A DNA stretch of 21,669 bases from Nitrospirota bacterium (GCA_021790695.1 JAJYGJ010000024.1:1-21669); one strand, 5' to 3'; shown: positions 13,007 to 20,421, counted from the stretch's first letter. The notes: generated from the sequence alone by a model not told the origin. Numbers and translations: made by a program.

Positions 13007-14590
13007 ATGAAAATTTCAGCCATGACCGGCCGTCCGGCAGGAGTTCTTTTGGCCGGCATCGTCGCTCTTTGCATGTGGGGTATTATTCCCCCGTGCTCTT
13101 TAAAGGACGCCCATGCCAAAGGGAGCGCGAATGGGTCCGCATCCGTTCTTGAATATCACAACGGCCCCCGGCGGGACGGCGTTTACGCGGACCCGACTCT
13201 TACCGGGACCTCCGCCCGCTCCTTCCATATCGACCACGCGTTCAGGGCCCGGATAGAGGGGGCCGTCTACGCCCAGGTGTTATATGTCGCCCGGGGGGAC
13301 AAAAAAGGGCAGGGCGTCATCATAGCGGCCAGCGAGGAAGACGTCGTGGCCGCCTTCGACGCAGCCACCGGCCGGACCCTCTGGAAGCGCAGGCTTGGCG
13401 CTCCGGTGCCACTGTCCCGGCTGCCCTGCGGAGATATAAATCCTTTGGGCATTACCGGCACGCCGGTTATCGACAAGAACTCCCGAACGATTTTTCTGGA
13501 CGCCATGACGACGCCGGACGGCGGCCGCACCAAGAGGCATCTCGTCTTCGCCCTATCGCTTGCGGACGGCTTGACGCTCAAAGGCTGGCCGGTTGACGTC
13601 GCGGCGAGGATCAGGCGCGGCTGGCCGCCCTTCGACTCCGGGGTCCAGAACCAGCGGGGCGCGCTTGCCTTTTTCAAGGGCACGGTTTACGTGCCTTACG
13701 GCGGGCATTTCGGCGATTGCGGCAGCTACCGGGGCTGGCTTGTGGGAATACCGGTTGCGGACCCGGCCAGGCCTTTGGCCTGGGCCGCGGGTTCCCCCGC
13801 CGGCGGAAGCTGGGCGCCGGGGGGAGCGGCCTCGGACGGGCGCGATATATTCATCTCGACCGGCAATACCGGAAACCCCATCAGATGGTCCGGCGGAGAG
13901 GCCGTGCTGCGCTTCAAACCGGGTCCCGTCTTCAGCGGAAAACCCGCCGATTATTTTGCCCCGGCGGATTGGCGCAGGCTCGATGAAAGGGACGCAGACC
14001 TGGGCGGCACGGGCCCCATAATTCTGGACCTGCCCCGCTCCCGGCCTTCAAGGCTCATCGTTGTCCTCGGCAAGGACGGTAAAATTTACCTGCTCGACAG
14101 GGATAACCTGGGCGGAGTCGGCGGACAGGTGGCGGCGGCGAGGGTGGCCGCGAGCGCTATTATCGGCTCCGGGGCCGCGTACGAGACGGCGCGCGGCACG
14201 TATGTGGTTTTCAGCGGGAAGGGCATTCATTGCCCCCCGGGTCGATCCGGTCGATCCGGTCGATCCGGCCGGATGGGCGATCTCGTCGCGGTGCGCATCG
14301 TGCCGGGCGCGCCGCCCTCAATCGAGACCGCCTGGTGCGCCAGACAGCACGGCAGGGGCTCTCCCATGGTGACGACCACCAATGGGCATCCGGATGTAAT
14401 AGTATGGAGCGTGGGGGCGGAGGGAGATAACCGCCTGCACGGTTTTGACGGCGATACGGGGCGGGTCGTTTACTCCGGAGGGGGGCGGGGCGATTTTATC
14501 GGCCGGGTGCGCCGCTACCAGACCCCGATACTCGCGGGGGGACGCATATACATAGCCGCCGACGGCAAGGTAGTGGCCTTCACTCGATAA
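13007..14590 (+). CDS. Exported PQQ-like beta-propeller protein
   Basis: The 527-residue product begins with a signal peptide (short basic start, hydrophobic core AGVLLAGIVALCMWGIIP, likely cleavage after AHA near residue 38). The mature part has repeated beta-propeller blades of the PQQ/quinoprotein type: VVAAFDAATGRTLWKRRLG, DGKIYLLDRDNLG, LHGFDGDTGRVVYSGG and GGRIYIAADGKVVAF. No catalytic quinoprotein signature or heme site was recognised, so a structural, binding or assembly role in the periplasm is as likely as an enzyme. The ATG at 13007 best fits the signal peptide; 12983 is an in-frame alternative, and neither has a good ribosome site. A tandem RSG repeat (14242-14268) lies in a loop. 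Confidence 0.8.
   Translation: MKISAMTGRPAGVLLAGIVALCMWGIIPPCSLKDAHAKGSANGSASVLEYHNGPRRDGVYADPTLTGTSARSFHIDHAFRARIEGAVYAQVLYVARGDKKGQGVIIAASEEDVVAAFDAATGRTLWKRRLGAPVPLSRLPCGDINPLGITGTPVIDKNSRTIFLDAMTTPDGGRTKRHLVFALSLADGLTLKGWPVDVAARIRRGWPPFDSGVQNQRGALAFFKGTVYVPYGGHFGDCGSYRGWLVGIPVADPARPLAWAAGSPAGGSWAPGGAASDGRDIFISTGNTGNPIRWSGGEAVLRFKPGPVFSGKPADYFAPADWRRLDERDADLGGTGPIILDLPRSRPSRLIVVLGKDGKIYLLDRDNLGGVGGQVAAARVAASAIIGSGAAYETARGTYVVFSGKGIHCPPGRSGRSGRSGRMGDLVAVRIVPGAPPSIETAWCARQHGRGSPMVTTTNGHPDVIVWSVGAEGDNRLHGFDGDTGRVVYSGGGRGDFIGRVRRYQTPILAGGRIYIAADGKVVAFTR
14242..14268 (+). repeat. 9-bp tandem repeat inside beta-propeller gene
   Basis: Three perfect copies of TCGATCCGG encode RSG-RSG-RSG in a loop of the exported protein, between the segments SGKGIHCPPG and MGDLVAV. 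The unit is a multiple of three, so copy-number change would keep the frame. Confidence 0.85.
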
Positions 14591-14611
14591 ACTGGCGGCC
14601 CGCGCGCCCGA

Positions 14612-14818
14612 TCATTTTGAGCCCGCTTCGATCATTTTCAGAAAATTCCTGATGCTCCGGTCATAGGTCTTTTCGTATTCCGCGCTGAAATAGCAGGCGG
14701 GCAGTTCTCCGTTTTCCCTGTGATGGCTCAGGCAGAGACAGCATTTGCCCTTTTTCTCGCAAGGGTAGGTACAGTTGCACCGCGTCCTGTTGTTTTCGAC
14801 AACGCATTCCATCGGCAA
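14612..14818 (-). CDS. DUF6485-like small Cys-rich protein
   Basis: The 68-residue product is rich in cysteine: CNCTYPC, KCCLC and PACYF are arranged as a probable zinc or iron-sulfur site. The END of the chain (AEYEKTYDRSIRNFLKMIE) is helical. The pattern matches the DUF6485 family as I recall it; function is unknown. The start is a TTG at 14818, chosen because GGAGG lies six bases upstream, while the following ATG at 14812 would have a 12-base spacing. Its start is 22 bp after the mnmE stop on the same strand, so it is probably co-transcribed with mnmE. A longer frame reaching into mnmE is possible but contradicted by the ribosome site. Confidence 0.72.
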   Translation of the reverse strand: MPMECVVENNRTRCNCTYPCEKKGKCCLCLSHHRENGELPACYFSAEYEKTYDRSIRNFLKMIEAGSK

Positions 14819-14840
14819 GGTGTCCCTCCTTTTTTGGAAA

Positions 14841-16313
14841 TTATTTTCCAATGCAAAACTCCGCAAAGATTTTTTCCAGTATCTCCTCCGCGCCGACCTG
14901 GCCGGTGATCGCGCCAAGCTCGTGCAGGGCGTCCCTGACCTCCATCGATACTATCTCCGCCGGCATCCCGGTCCGAATCGCCGTTATGGCGCGTTCCAGC
15001 GCCCGGGCCGCCCCGTTCAGCGCGGACTTGTGCCTGATGTTCGTGACGACGGGACTGGTCTCAGCGGGATTTGTCTCCGTGAGACTGGTCTCCGTGGGAC
15101 TGGTCTCCGTGGGAGGGCCTTTCCGCTTGAGGCTTCCGATCATGCCCTTTTTGAGGGCGGCCATGCCCTCGCCCGTCTTCGCCGATACCGGGATGATCCC
15201 GGCCGGATGCGGTCCCGCGCCGCCCGGAGCTGATTCAATGGTCTTGAAGGGCCAGGATTTCACGGCCTGGACGGACCATGCCCGGGGCAGATCGGTCTTG
15301 TTGATCACCAGGATGCATCTTTTGTTGCCTGCCTTTATGCGTTCGATGATCAGGAAATCCTCTTCGTTTGGCGCGGAGCTTCCGTCCAGCACGCAAAGGA
15401 CGAGGTCCGCATCGTCGAGCGCATCGAGGCTCCTTCTGACGCCCTCGGCCTCGGTTATGTCCGCGGCCTCCCTGATGCCGGCCGTGTCCATGATCCTGAG
15501 CACGTGGCCGTCAAGGTCCATGTACTCCGAGACAACGTCCCTGGTAGTGCCCGGGATTTCCGTCACTATGGCGCGCGGGACGCCAAGAAGCGCGTTTAAG
15601 AGCGAGGACTTTCCCACATTCGGCTTTCCCAGGATTGCCGTCTTCACACCATCCCTCAGGAGCCTGCCTTCCTCGAAAGTCCTTGCGAGGACGAGGATAT
15701 CCTGCCTTATATCCTCAATGCCGGCCAGAAATTCGGCCATTGTGCCAGTTTCGATCTCTTCTTCGGGGAAGTCGATCGAGGCCTCCAGACGGGCGCAGAT
15801 GCCGGCCAGGCGGTCCGCCTGATTTTTAATCTTTCCGCCCAGCCCGCCTTTCAACTGGGCCATGGCCGCCCTGCCGGCCTCCTCGGATTTGGCCCTAATA
15901 AGCTCCAGCACGGCCTCCGCCTGTGTGAGGTCCATGCGGCCGTTCAGGAAGGCCCTTTTCGTAAATTCACCCGGCAGGGCCAGCCTCGCGCCTTCCCTGA
16001 GGACAAGTTCGAGCGTCCTTCCCAGGGGCACCGACCCGCCGTGGCAGTTGATCTCCGCCATCTCCTCGCGCGTATAAGTCCTTGGCGCGGGCATCACCGT
16101 CAAGAGCACCTCGTCGATTTCTTCTCCGGTTTGCGGGTCGGCTATGAGGCCGTAAAGCATCCGGCGGGATTTTATCCTGCCTTTTTTCCCCCGGGCCGGG
16201 ACAAAAACCCTCGATGCGATGCCGATCGCGTCCGGCCCGCTCAGGCGGACTATCCCGATTCCGCCTTCTCCCGGCGGGGTCGATATGGCCGCTATTGTAT
16301 CTGCCCCGTTCAT
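14841..16313 (-). CDS. mnmE: tRNA modification GTPase MnmE (TrmE)
   Basis: The 490-residue product works with MnmG (not in the window) to modify the wobble uridine of certain tRNAs. It has the N-terminal folate-binding domain (DTIAAISTPPGEGGIGIVRLSG within residues 5-26), a G domain with GKPNVGKS (229-236), TTRD (256-259), DTAG (276-279) and NKTD (338-341), and the invariant C-terminal FCIGK with its catalytic Cys. Residues 401-420 are a tandem PTETS/LTETN/PAETS insertion at the junction of G domain and C-terminal helices, just before VTNIRH. It is encoded by four 15-bp repeat units and is not part of normal MnmE. The ATG has no ribosome site. The gene is divergent from the oxidoreductase at 16360. 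Confidence 0.97.
   Translation of the reverse strand: MNGADTIAAISTPPGEGGIGIVRLSGPDAIGIASRVFVPARGKKGRIKSRRMLYGLIADPQTGEEIDEVLLTVMPAPRTYTREEMAEINCHGGSVPLGRTLELVLREGARLALPGEFTKRAFLNGRMDLTQAEAVLELIRAKSEEAGRAAMAQLKGGLGGKIKNQADRLAGICARLEASIDFPEEEIETGTMAEFLAGIEDIRQDILVLARTFEEGRLLRDGVKTAILGKPNVGKSSLLNALLGVPRAIVTEIPGTTRDVVSEYMDLDGHVLRIMDTAGIREAADITEAEGVRRSLDALDDADLVLCVLDGSSAPNEEDFLIIERIKAGNKRCILVINKTDLPRAWSVQAVKSWPFKTIESAPGGAGPHPAGIIPVSAKTGEGMAALKKGMIGSLKRKGPPTETSPTETSLTETNPAETSPVVTNIRHKSALNGAARALERAITAIRTGMPAEIVSMEVRDALHELGAITGQVGAEEILEKIFAEFCIGK
15051..15110. repeat. 15-bp tandem repeat array inside mnmE
   Basis: Four 15-bp units in plus-strand orientation: GGGACTGGTCTCAGC, GGGATTTGTCTCCGT, GAGACTGGTCTCCGT and GGGACTGGTCTCCGT. 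They share the core GACTGGTCTCC with the array at 4658-4702. Here they are read on the minus strand as the pentapeptides PTETS, PTETS, LTETN and PAETS, whereas in the ATPase the plus strand gives LVSTR. Confidence 0.85.
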
Positions 16314-16327
16314 ACTATAAAATTAAA

Positions 16328-16339
16328 CGATTCGAATCG
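16328..16339. promoter_or_regulatory. Perfect 12-bp palindrome between divergent mnmE and oxidoreductase genes
   Basis: CGATTCGAATCG is a perfect palindrome placed 14 bp from the mnmE start and 20 bp from the ATG of the oxidoreductase gene, next to the AT-rich ACTATAAAATTAAA. Its position suits a shared operator. A single site seen by eye cannot establish that. Confidence 0.35.
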
Positions 16340-16359
16340 GGATTGTCTATTTGTCACTT

Positions 16360-17520
16360 ATGAACTCGAGGGCAACCCCGATAATAACCGGTGAGGGGGA
16401 AGGGCGGCGAGAGTTGAAAAAGCTTTTTGAGCCCGTGGACGTTGTTCCGGAGGTGCTTCGCATCAACAACGGGATTGTCCGCTCGGCCACGTATGAAAGG
16501 AGGGCCGATGAGGACGGTTTCGTCACGGACGACCTTGTCTCCCTGTATGAGGCCCTCGCAACGGGCGGTTCGGGGCTCATAGTCACCGGATGCGCCCTCG
16601 TGCACCCGAGCGGAAGGCTGTTGCCCAGGATGCTGTCCGTCCACAGCGACCGGTACATCGACGGTCTTGCGAGGCTCGCGGAAAGGGTCCACGCGAAGGG
16701 CGGGAAGATCGCACTGCAGATCGTGCACGGCGGAAGGCAGAGCCTTCCCCTCTACCTGGGCGGGGCGCTGCCCATGGCGCCTTCGGCTGTTTATGACCCC
16801 TCTTCGGATGTAACTCCGCGGGCCATGACCACCGATGACATCTGGCGCATCATCGACGCCTTTGCCGGGGCCGCCGACAGGGCCAGAAAAGCCGGGTTTG
16901 ACGCGGTGCAGATTCACGGCGCCCACGGATACCTTGTAAGCGATTTCATCTCCAGCCACACGAACAGGAGGCAGGATTACTGGGGCGGCGACGAGGAGCG
17001 CAGGTTTCACTTCCCCGAGGAGCTTCTTGAGGCGATACGGGCGGAGGTGGGCGGTTTCCCGGTAATGATGAAGATAAACTGCGACGACCTGCTGCCCGGG
17101 GAACGCGGGCTCAAGCCGGAGGGTGCCGCAAATATCGCCGTGAGACTGGAGAACACCGGCCTGGACGCCATCGAGATAAGCGGCGGCATGCGGGAATCAA
17201 CGGTCAGGACCATAAGGCCCTCGATCCTGAACGAGAGCGAGGAGGCGTATTTCAGGCAGGCGGGCGCGCTTTTTAAAAAGCGCCTGAGGATACCGGTGAT
17301 ACTTACGGGAGGCATGCGCTCCAGGCGGGTCATGGAGGACGTGCTTAAAAATGGGGAGGCGGATATGATAGGCATGAGCAGGCCCCTCATAAGGGAGCCC
17401 GGGCTTCCAAACAGCATGCGGGAGGGAAAAGAGAAGGCGGACTGCATCTCCTGCAACAAATGCGCCGATTTCCTTAAATATGACGCTGTCGAGTGCTTTG
17501 ACCTGACGGGCAAAACCTGA
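16360..17520 (+). CDS. Old Yellow Enzyme-family NADH:flavin oxidoreductase, with C-terminal Cys motif
   Basis: The 386-residue product is an FMN-binding TIM barrel. Family marks are NNGIVRSATYE near the N-terminus, ALQIVHGGRQS (FMN contact), the active-site HGAHGYLVSDFISSHTNRR segment, and ILTGGMRS near the end. The C-terminus has CISCNKC, the start of the 4Fe-4S motif of the 2,4-dienoyl-CoA reductase branch, but the protein ends about 25 residues later and lacks that branch's second, NAD-binding module. It probably reduces activated alkenes or similar compounds; the substrate is unknown. The ATG at 16360 lacks a ribosome site. A TTG at 16414 (reading MKKLFEPVDV) matches the family N-terminus and may be the true start. 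rsmA follows 69 bp downstream. Confidence 0.87.
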   Translation: MNSRATPIITGEGEGRRELKKLFEPVDVVPEVLRINNGIVRSATYERRADEDGFVTDDLVSLYEALATGGSGLIVTGCALVHPSGRLLPRMLSVHSDRYIDGLARLAERVHAKGGKIALQIVHGGRQSLPLYLGGALPMAPSAVYDPSSDVTPRAMTTDDIWRIIDAFAGAADRARKAGFDAVQIHGAHGYLVSDFISSHTNRRQDYWGGDEERRFHFPEELLEAIRAEVGGFPVMMKINCDDLLPGERGLKPEGAANIAVRLENTGLDAIEISGGMRESTVRTIRPSILNESEEAYFRQAGALFKKRLRIPVILTGGMRSRRVMEDVLKNGEADMIGMSRPLIREPGLPNSMREGKEKADCISCNKCADFLKYDAVECFDLTGKT

Positions 17521-17589
17521 GAAAACGAGGTCCAGGGGGACGCGCCGCGATAATGATACCGCAAGGGAAAGGGCCGGATTGCCGTCATA

Positions 17590-18357
17590 ATGACGAGGCT
17601 GAGCCAGCATTTTCTGTTTGACCCTTCAATTCTAACCCGGATAATCGATGTCTCGGGCGTCGGCCCGGAGGACACGGTCGTCGAGATAGGTCCGGGGCCG
17701 GGCGCCCTCACCAGGATGCTCCTCGAGAGGGCCGGCAGGGTGGTCGCCATAGAGCTCGACGAAAAATTCTACCGCAGGCTCAAGGAGGAGATTTCGTCTG
17801 AGAAGCTGGAACTGGTCCACGGAGACGCCCTGAAATTCCCCTACCACGAGCTGGGAGAATTCCGGGTCGTGGCCAACATCCCGTACCATATAACGACACC
17901 CATAATTTTCCGCCTTCTGCGGGAAAGTGCGTTAAGGTCGATGACCCTTACGATACAAAAGGAGGTGGCCCTCAGGATGACGGCCTCGCCCGGTCCCGGA
18001 AATTACGGTGTCCTGACGCTTTCGATCCTCTACAGGGCGGAGCCGAAACTCGCATTCACGATACCCGCGGGGGCTTTCCGTCCCGTACCGAAGGTGGATT
18101 CGGCGTGCATTCACCTGCGGATACGTGAAAGGCCCATGGTGCAGGTAAAGGATGAGGGCCTTCTCTTTGCGCTTATAAGAGGGGCGTTCGCGCACAGGAG
18201 AAAGACGGTCGCGAACGGGATAAAAAGGCTCTGCCCCGCGCCCTGCAACGCCCTTCTCGAAGCCGGAATCGACCCCAAAAGAAGGCCCGAGACACTTACG
18301 CTTGCCGATTTCGCAAGACTCGCGGACGAGATCTTCAAGGCCTTCCCCGGCCAATGA
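17590..18357 (+). CDS. rsmA: 16S rRNA (adenine-N6,N6)-dimethyltransferase RsmA/KsgA
   Basis: The 255-residue product dimethylates two adjacent adenines near the 3' end of 16S rRNA during small-subunit maturation. Landmarks are SQHFLFD (5-11), the SAM-binding VVEIGPGPGALT (30-41), the acidic IELDEKF (54-60), HGDAL (78-82) and the catalytic NIPYHI (96-101, the family's NLPYNI). The basic AHRRKTVANG and the C-terminal EAGIDPKRRPETLTLADFA are also typical. Length is slightly short but complete. It follows the oxidoreductase gene on the same strand and is convergent with the HD-domain gene (59 bp apart). Confidence 0.96.
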   Translation: MTRLSQHFLFDPSILTRIIDVSGVGPEDTVVEIGPGPGALTRMLLERAGRVVAIELDEKFYRRLKEEISSEKLELVHGDALKFPYHELGEFRVVANIPYHITTPIIFRLLRESALRSMTLTIQKEVALRMTASPGPGNYGVLTLSILYRAEPKLAFTIPAGAFRPVPKVDSACIHLRIRERPMVQVKDEGLLFALIRGAFAHRRKTVANGIKRLCPAPCNALLEAGIDPKRRPETLTLADFARLADEIFKAFPGQ

Positions 18358-18416
18358 GCGCCTTTGACCGCCGCCGCTGCGCCTTTGCCGGCCTGAAGCG
18401 ATTTTAAAGACAGGTC

Positions 18417-18953
18417 CTAGCCAAAGAGCAGCAGCCACTCGTCGAATATCTTGAGCTTCTCCCGCCCGTAGCGGGCTATTGACCTTCTTGCCTCTTCCGC
18501 GGTTTTTTCCCTGAGCGGGTCCCCGCCCTTGGAATAGAATTTGTCCGCGTAGCATATGACTATCTCCGCGATGCTCCGCGGCGTCATGTCCCTTTCGGGA
18601 AGAGGCAGTTTTTGCTCCTTTATGTCCTTTACGGTGAGGCCCACGCCCACATGCCTTTCAGCGACGAGGGCGTGCCCCGGAAGGCCTTCTTTTTCAAGGA
18701 GTTGCCGGCCCAGGAAGCCGTGGCTTATATAAGGTTGCGAACCGAAACAGCCCAGGCCGGGCGCGTCCGTAAGAAACATGCCTATATCATGGAGCATGGC
18801 CGCCTCATAGAGGAATTCTTCTTCCACTCCGGCCCCGGCCCCGGCCGCCGTCCGGAGCGCCTTTTCCGCCACTTTCTCCGAGTGGGAGACGAGCAGACGA
18901 TGGGCGAGCGTGCCCGGTTTGTAGAATTTCCCGATAGTTTCAAGCGGGGCCAT
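18417..18953 (-). CDS. HD-domain phosphohydrolase-like protein
   Basis: The 178-residue product shows the metal-binding HD pattern: H24 in LLVSHSEKV, the H55-D56 pair in AAMLHDIGMF, H101 in AERHVGVG and D137 in ICYADKFYSK. Proteins of this sort hydrolyse phosphate esters of nucleotides or related compounds; the closest general type is the small HDIG protein family, with unknown substrate. The ATG at 18953 is preferred: AAAGGA lies 11 nt upstream, and the protein starts at the family N-terminus (MAPLETIGKFY). A GTG at 18992 would add 13 residues. A run of GGCCCC repeats near 18831-18845 encodes the AGAGAG stretch. Confidence 0.85.
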   Translation of the reverse strand: MAPLETIGKFYKPGTLAHRLLVSHSEKVAEKALRTAAGAGAGVEEEFLYEAAMLHDIGMFLTDAPGLGCFGSQPYISHGFLGRQLLEKEGLPGHALVAERHVGVGLTVKDIKEQKLPLPERDMTPRSIAEIVICYADKFYSKGGDPLREKTAEEARRSIARYGREKLKIFDEWLLLFG

Positions 18954-19011
18954 GTTTTTTAACGTCCTTTCCCTGGATGGATATTCTACCACGCCCGATA
19001 GGTTCCATTTC

Positions 19012-19065
19012 TTGAATTTGCTAAACTATATAGGGTATGCTAATTAAAAACTGCGGTGGAGGTGA
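19012..19065 (+). promoter_or_regulatory. Promoter and strong ribosome site of the selenoprotein/hemB unit
   Basis: TTGAAT (19012-19017) and TATGCT (19036-19041) are spaced by 18 bp, and AT-rich sequence follows. GGAGGTGA (19058-19065) is a full match to the anti-Shine-Dalgarno, eight bases before the ATG at 19074. The -10 region TATGCTAAT resembles the one before the HNH gene. Confidence 0.5.
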
Positions 19066-19073
19066 CGAGGGAA

Positions 19074-19397
19074 ATGTTTACCATAACGGACATGGCAGCC
19101 AGTAAGGCGAAAGAGCTGTTGAAGGCCGAGGGCAAGGAGAATTGCGGGCTCAGGGTATACACGGTACAGGGAGGCGGCTGAGGCTGCGGACCTTCCTATG
19201 GAATAGGAATAGAAGAGACGGCAGGCAGCGGCGATGACGTCGTGGAGAAAAACGGATTGAAGGTGTTTTTGGATCACAATACAGCCGCGGGCCTGGCCGC
19301 CATGGAGATGGACTTCGTGGAGGAGAAGGAGGGGTCAGGGTTTGTGCTCAAGGGGCAACCCCAGTCTTCCTCAGGCTGCTCCAGTTGCAATCATTAA
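19074..19397 (+). CDS. HesB/IscA-like A-type selenoprotein (in-frame TGA read as selenocysteine)
   Basis: The frame from ATG 19074 to TAA 19395 codes 107 residues if the TGA at 19179-19181 (codon 36) is read through. The product is an A-type (HesB/IscA/ErpA) fold: LRVYTVQGGG-Sec-GCGPSYG, GDDVVEKNGLKVFLDH, MDFVEEKEGSGF, and a Cys-rich C-terminus GCSSCNH. The TGA falls exactly on the first conserved ligand Cys of IscA (GGGC in the family), and Cys38 follows in a Sec-x-Cys pair. A-type proteins bind iron or Fe-S clusters; HesB-like selenoproteins are known from anaerobic prokaryotes. The frame stays open with conserved family features on both sides of the TGA, a hairpin follows at 19193-19209, and a perfect ribosome site precedes the ATG. 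It lies adjacent to or overlapping hemB. Confidence 0.88.
19193..19209 (+). promoter_or_regulatory. Candidate bacterial SECIS hairpin
   Basis: TTCCTAT (19193-19199) pairs perfectly with ATAGGAA (19203-19209), leaving the loop GGA (19200-19202). The loop lies 18-20 nt after the TGA. Bacterial SECIS elements have a small apical loop with a G among its first two bases at about this distance. The position, stem and loop all fit; SelB binding is inferred. Confidence 0.7.
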
Positions 19398-19401
19398 AAC
19401 G

Positions 19402-20373
19402 GTGCCGCCTGTTCGGAGACCAAGGAGGCTCAGGGCAAACGGAGCTATCCGCCGTATGCTCCGGGAGACATCGCTTGCTCCCGCGAATTTCATTTATCCC
19501 CTGTTCATAATCGAAGGAGACGGGCTTAAAAAAGAGGTCTCCTCGATGCCGGGCTGCTATCAGCAATCCATCGATAAATGCGTGGAGGACGCCAGGGAGG
19601 CAAGCTCGCTGGGCGTTCCGGCGGTCATCCTTTTTGGCATTCCGGAGCATAAGGACGAAATGGGGACTTCCGCCTACGAGGAGGGAGGCATAATACAGCG
19701 GGCCGTGAAAGAGCTTAAAAGCGCGGTTCCGGACCTCTACGTCATCACTGACGTATGCCTCTGTGAATACACGAGCCACGGTCACTGCGGCGTAATCAGG
19801 GGGACGGATGTGGACAACGACGAGACCGTGGGGCTCCTTGTGAGGGAGGCCCTTTCACATGCGAGGGCCGGGGCGGACATGGTGGCCCCTTCCGATATGA
19901 TGGACGGGAGGGTGGGGGCCATCAGGGAGGCCTTGGACCGCGAGGGTTTTACAAACGTGCCCATCATGAGCTATGCCGCCAAGTATGCCTCCGCTTTTTA
20001 CGGCCCTTTCCGCGACGCCGCGCAATCCGCGCCGCAGTTCGGCGACAGGCGCTCCTACCAGATGGACCCCCCCAACAGAAGAGAGGCCCTGCGGGAGGTG
20101 GCCCTGGACATAGAAGAAGGGGCCGACATAGTAATGGTGAAGCCGGCGCTGGCTTACCTCGATGTAATCTCCGACGTGCGGTCCCGTTTCGATGTGCCGG
20201 TCGCCGCTTACAACGTAAGCGGAGAGTACAGCCTCATAAAGGCGGCCGGCAGGCTGGGATGGGTGGACGAGGAGCGCATGATGATGGAGTGCCTCACTTC
20301 CATCAAGCGCGCGGGGGCCGACCTCATCCTCACTTATTTCGCCAAGGACGCCGCAAGGCTTCTAAACGGATAG
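19402..20373 (+). CDS. hemB: Delta-aminolevulinic acid dehydratase (porphobilinogen synthase)
   Basis: The product (323 residues from GTG 19402) condenses two 5-aminolevulinate molecules to porphobilinogen, the second common step of tetrapyrrole synthesis. It has the zinc-type Cys site DVCLCEYTSHGHCG (C119, C121, C129), the Schiff-base lysines K194 (YAAKYASAFYGPFRD) and K247 (MVKPALAYLD), and the usual N-terminus RRPRRLR. The GTG gives the normal length but has no ribosome site, so it would depend on translation from the selenoprotein, whose stop is 4 bp upstream. A TTG at 19342, inside that gene and 8 nt after AAGGAGG, would add 20 residues outside the family homology. Either start couples hemB to the selenoprotein. 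It is convergent with the CHRD gene. Confidence 0.96.
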   Translation: MPPVRRPRRLRANGAIRRMLRETSLAPANFIYPLFIIEGDGLKKEVSSMPGCYQQSIDKCVEDAREASSLGVPAVILFGIPEHKDEMGTSAYEEGGIIQRAVKELKSAVPDLYVITDVCLCEYTSHGHCGVIRGTDVDNDETVGLLVREALSHARAGADMVAPSDMMDGRVGAIREALDREGFTNVPIMSYAAKYASAFYGPFRDAAQSAPQFGDRRSYQMDPPNRREALREVALDIEEGADIVMVKPALAYLDVISDVRSRFDVPVAAYNVSGEYSLIKAAGRLGWVDEERMMMECLTSIKRAGADLILTYFAKDAARLLNG

Positions 20374-20421
20374 CGGCTCATCCCCTCCCGCCAATCGGAC
20401 GCCGGTCGCGGAAAAATCCTC

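Noticed and set aside
14851..15822. Long plus-strand open frame opposite mnmE
   Set aside because: The minus strand encodes a complete MnmE with all GTPase motifs; the antisense product is Ser/Pro-rich without recognisable domains.
16262..16340. tRNA gene suggested by a GATTCGAATC T-arm-like string
   Set aside because: The upstream sequence is the 5' end of mnmE and cannot form acceptor, D and anticodon stems; the string is explained by a 12-bp palindrome.
19074..19397. Broken IscA/HesB pseudogene, or TGA read as tryptophan
   Set aside because: The TGA replaces a conserved Cys rather than Trp, the rest of the frame is intact, a SECIS-like hairpin follows, and TGA clearly serves as a stop in neighbouring genes such as those ending at 3796, 4344 and 7421.
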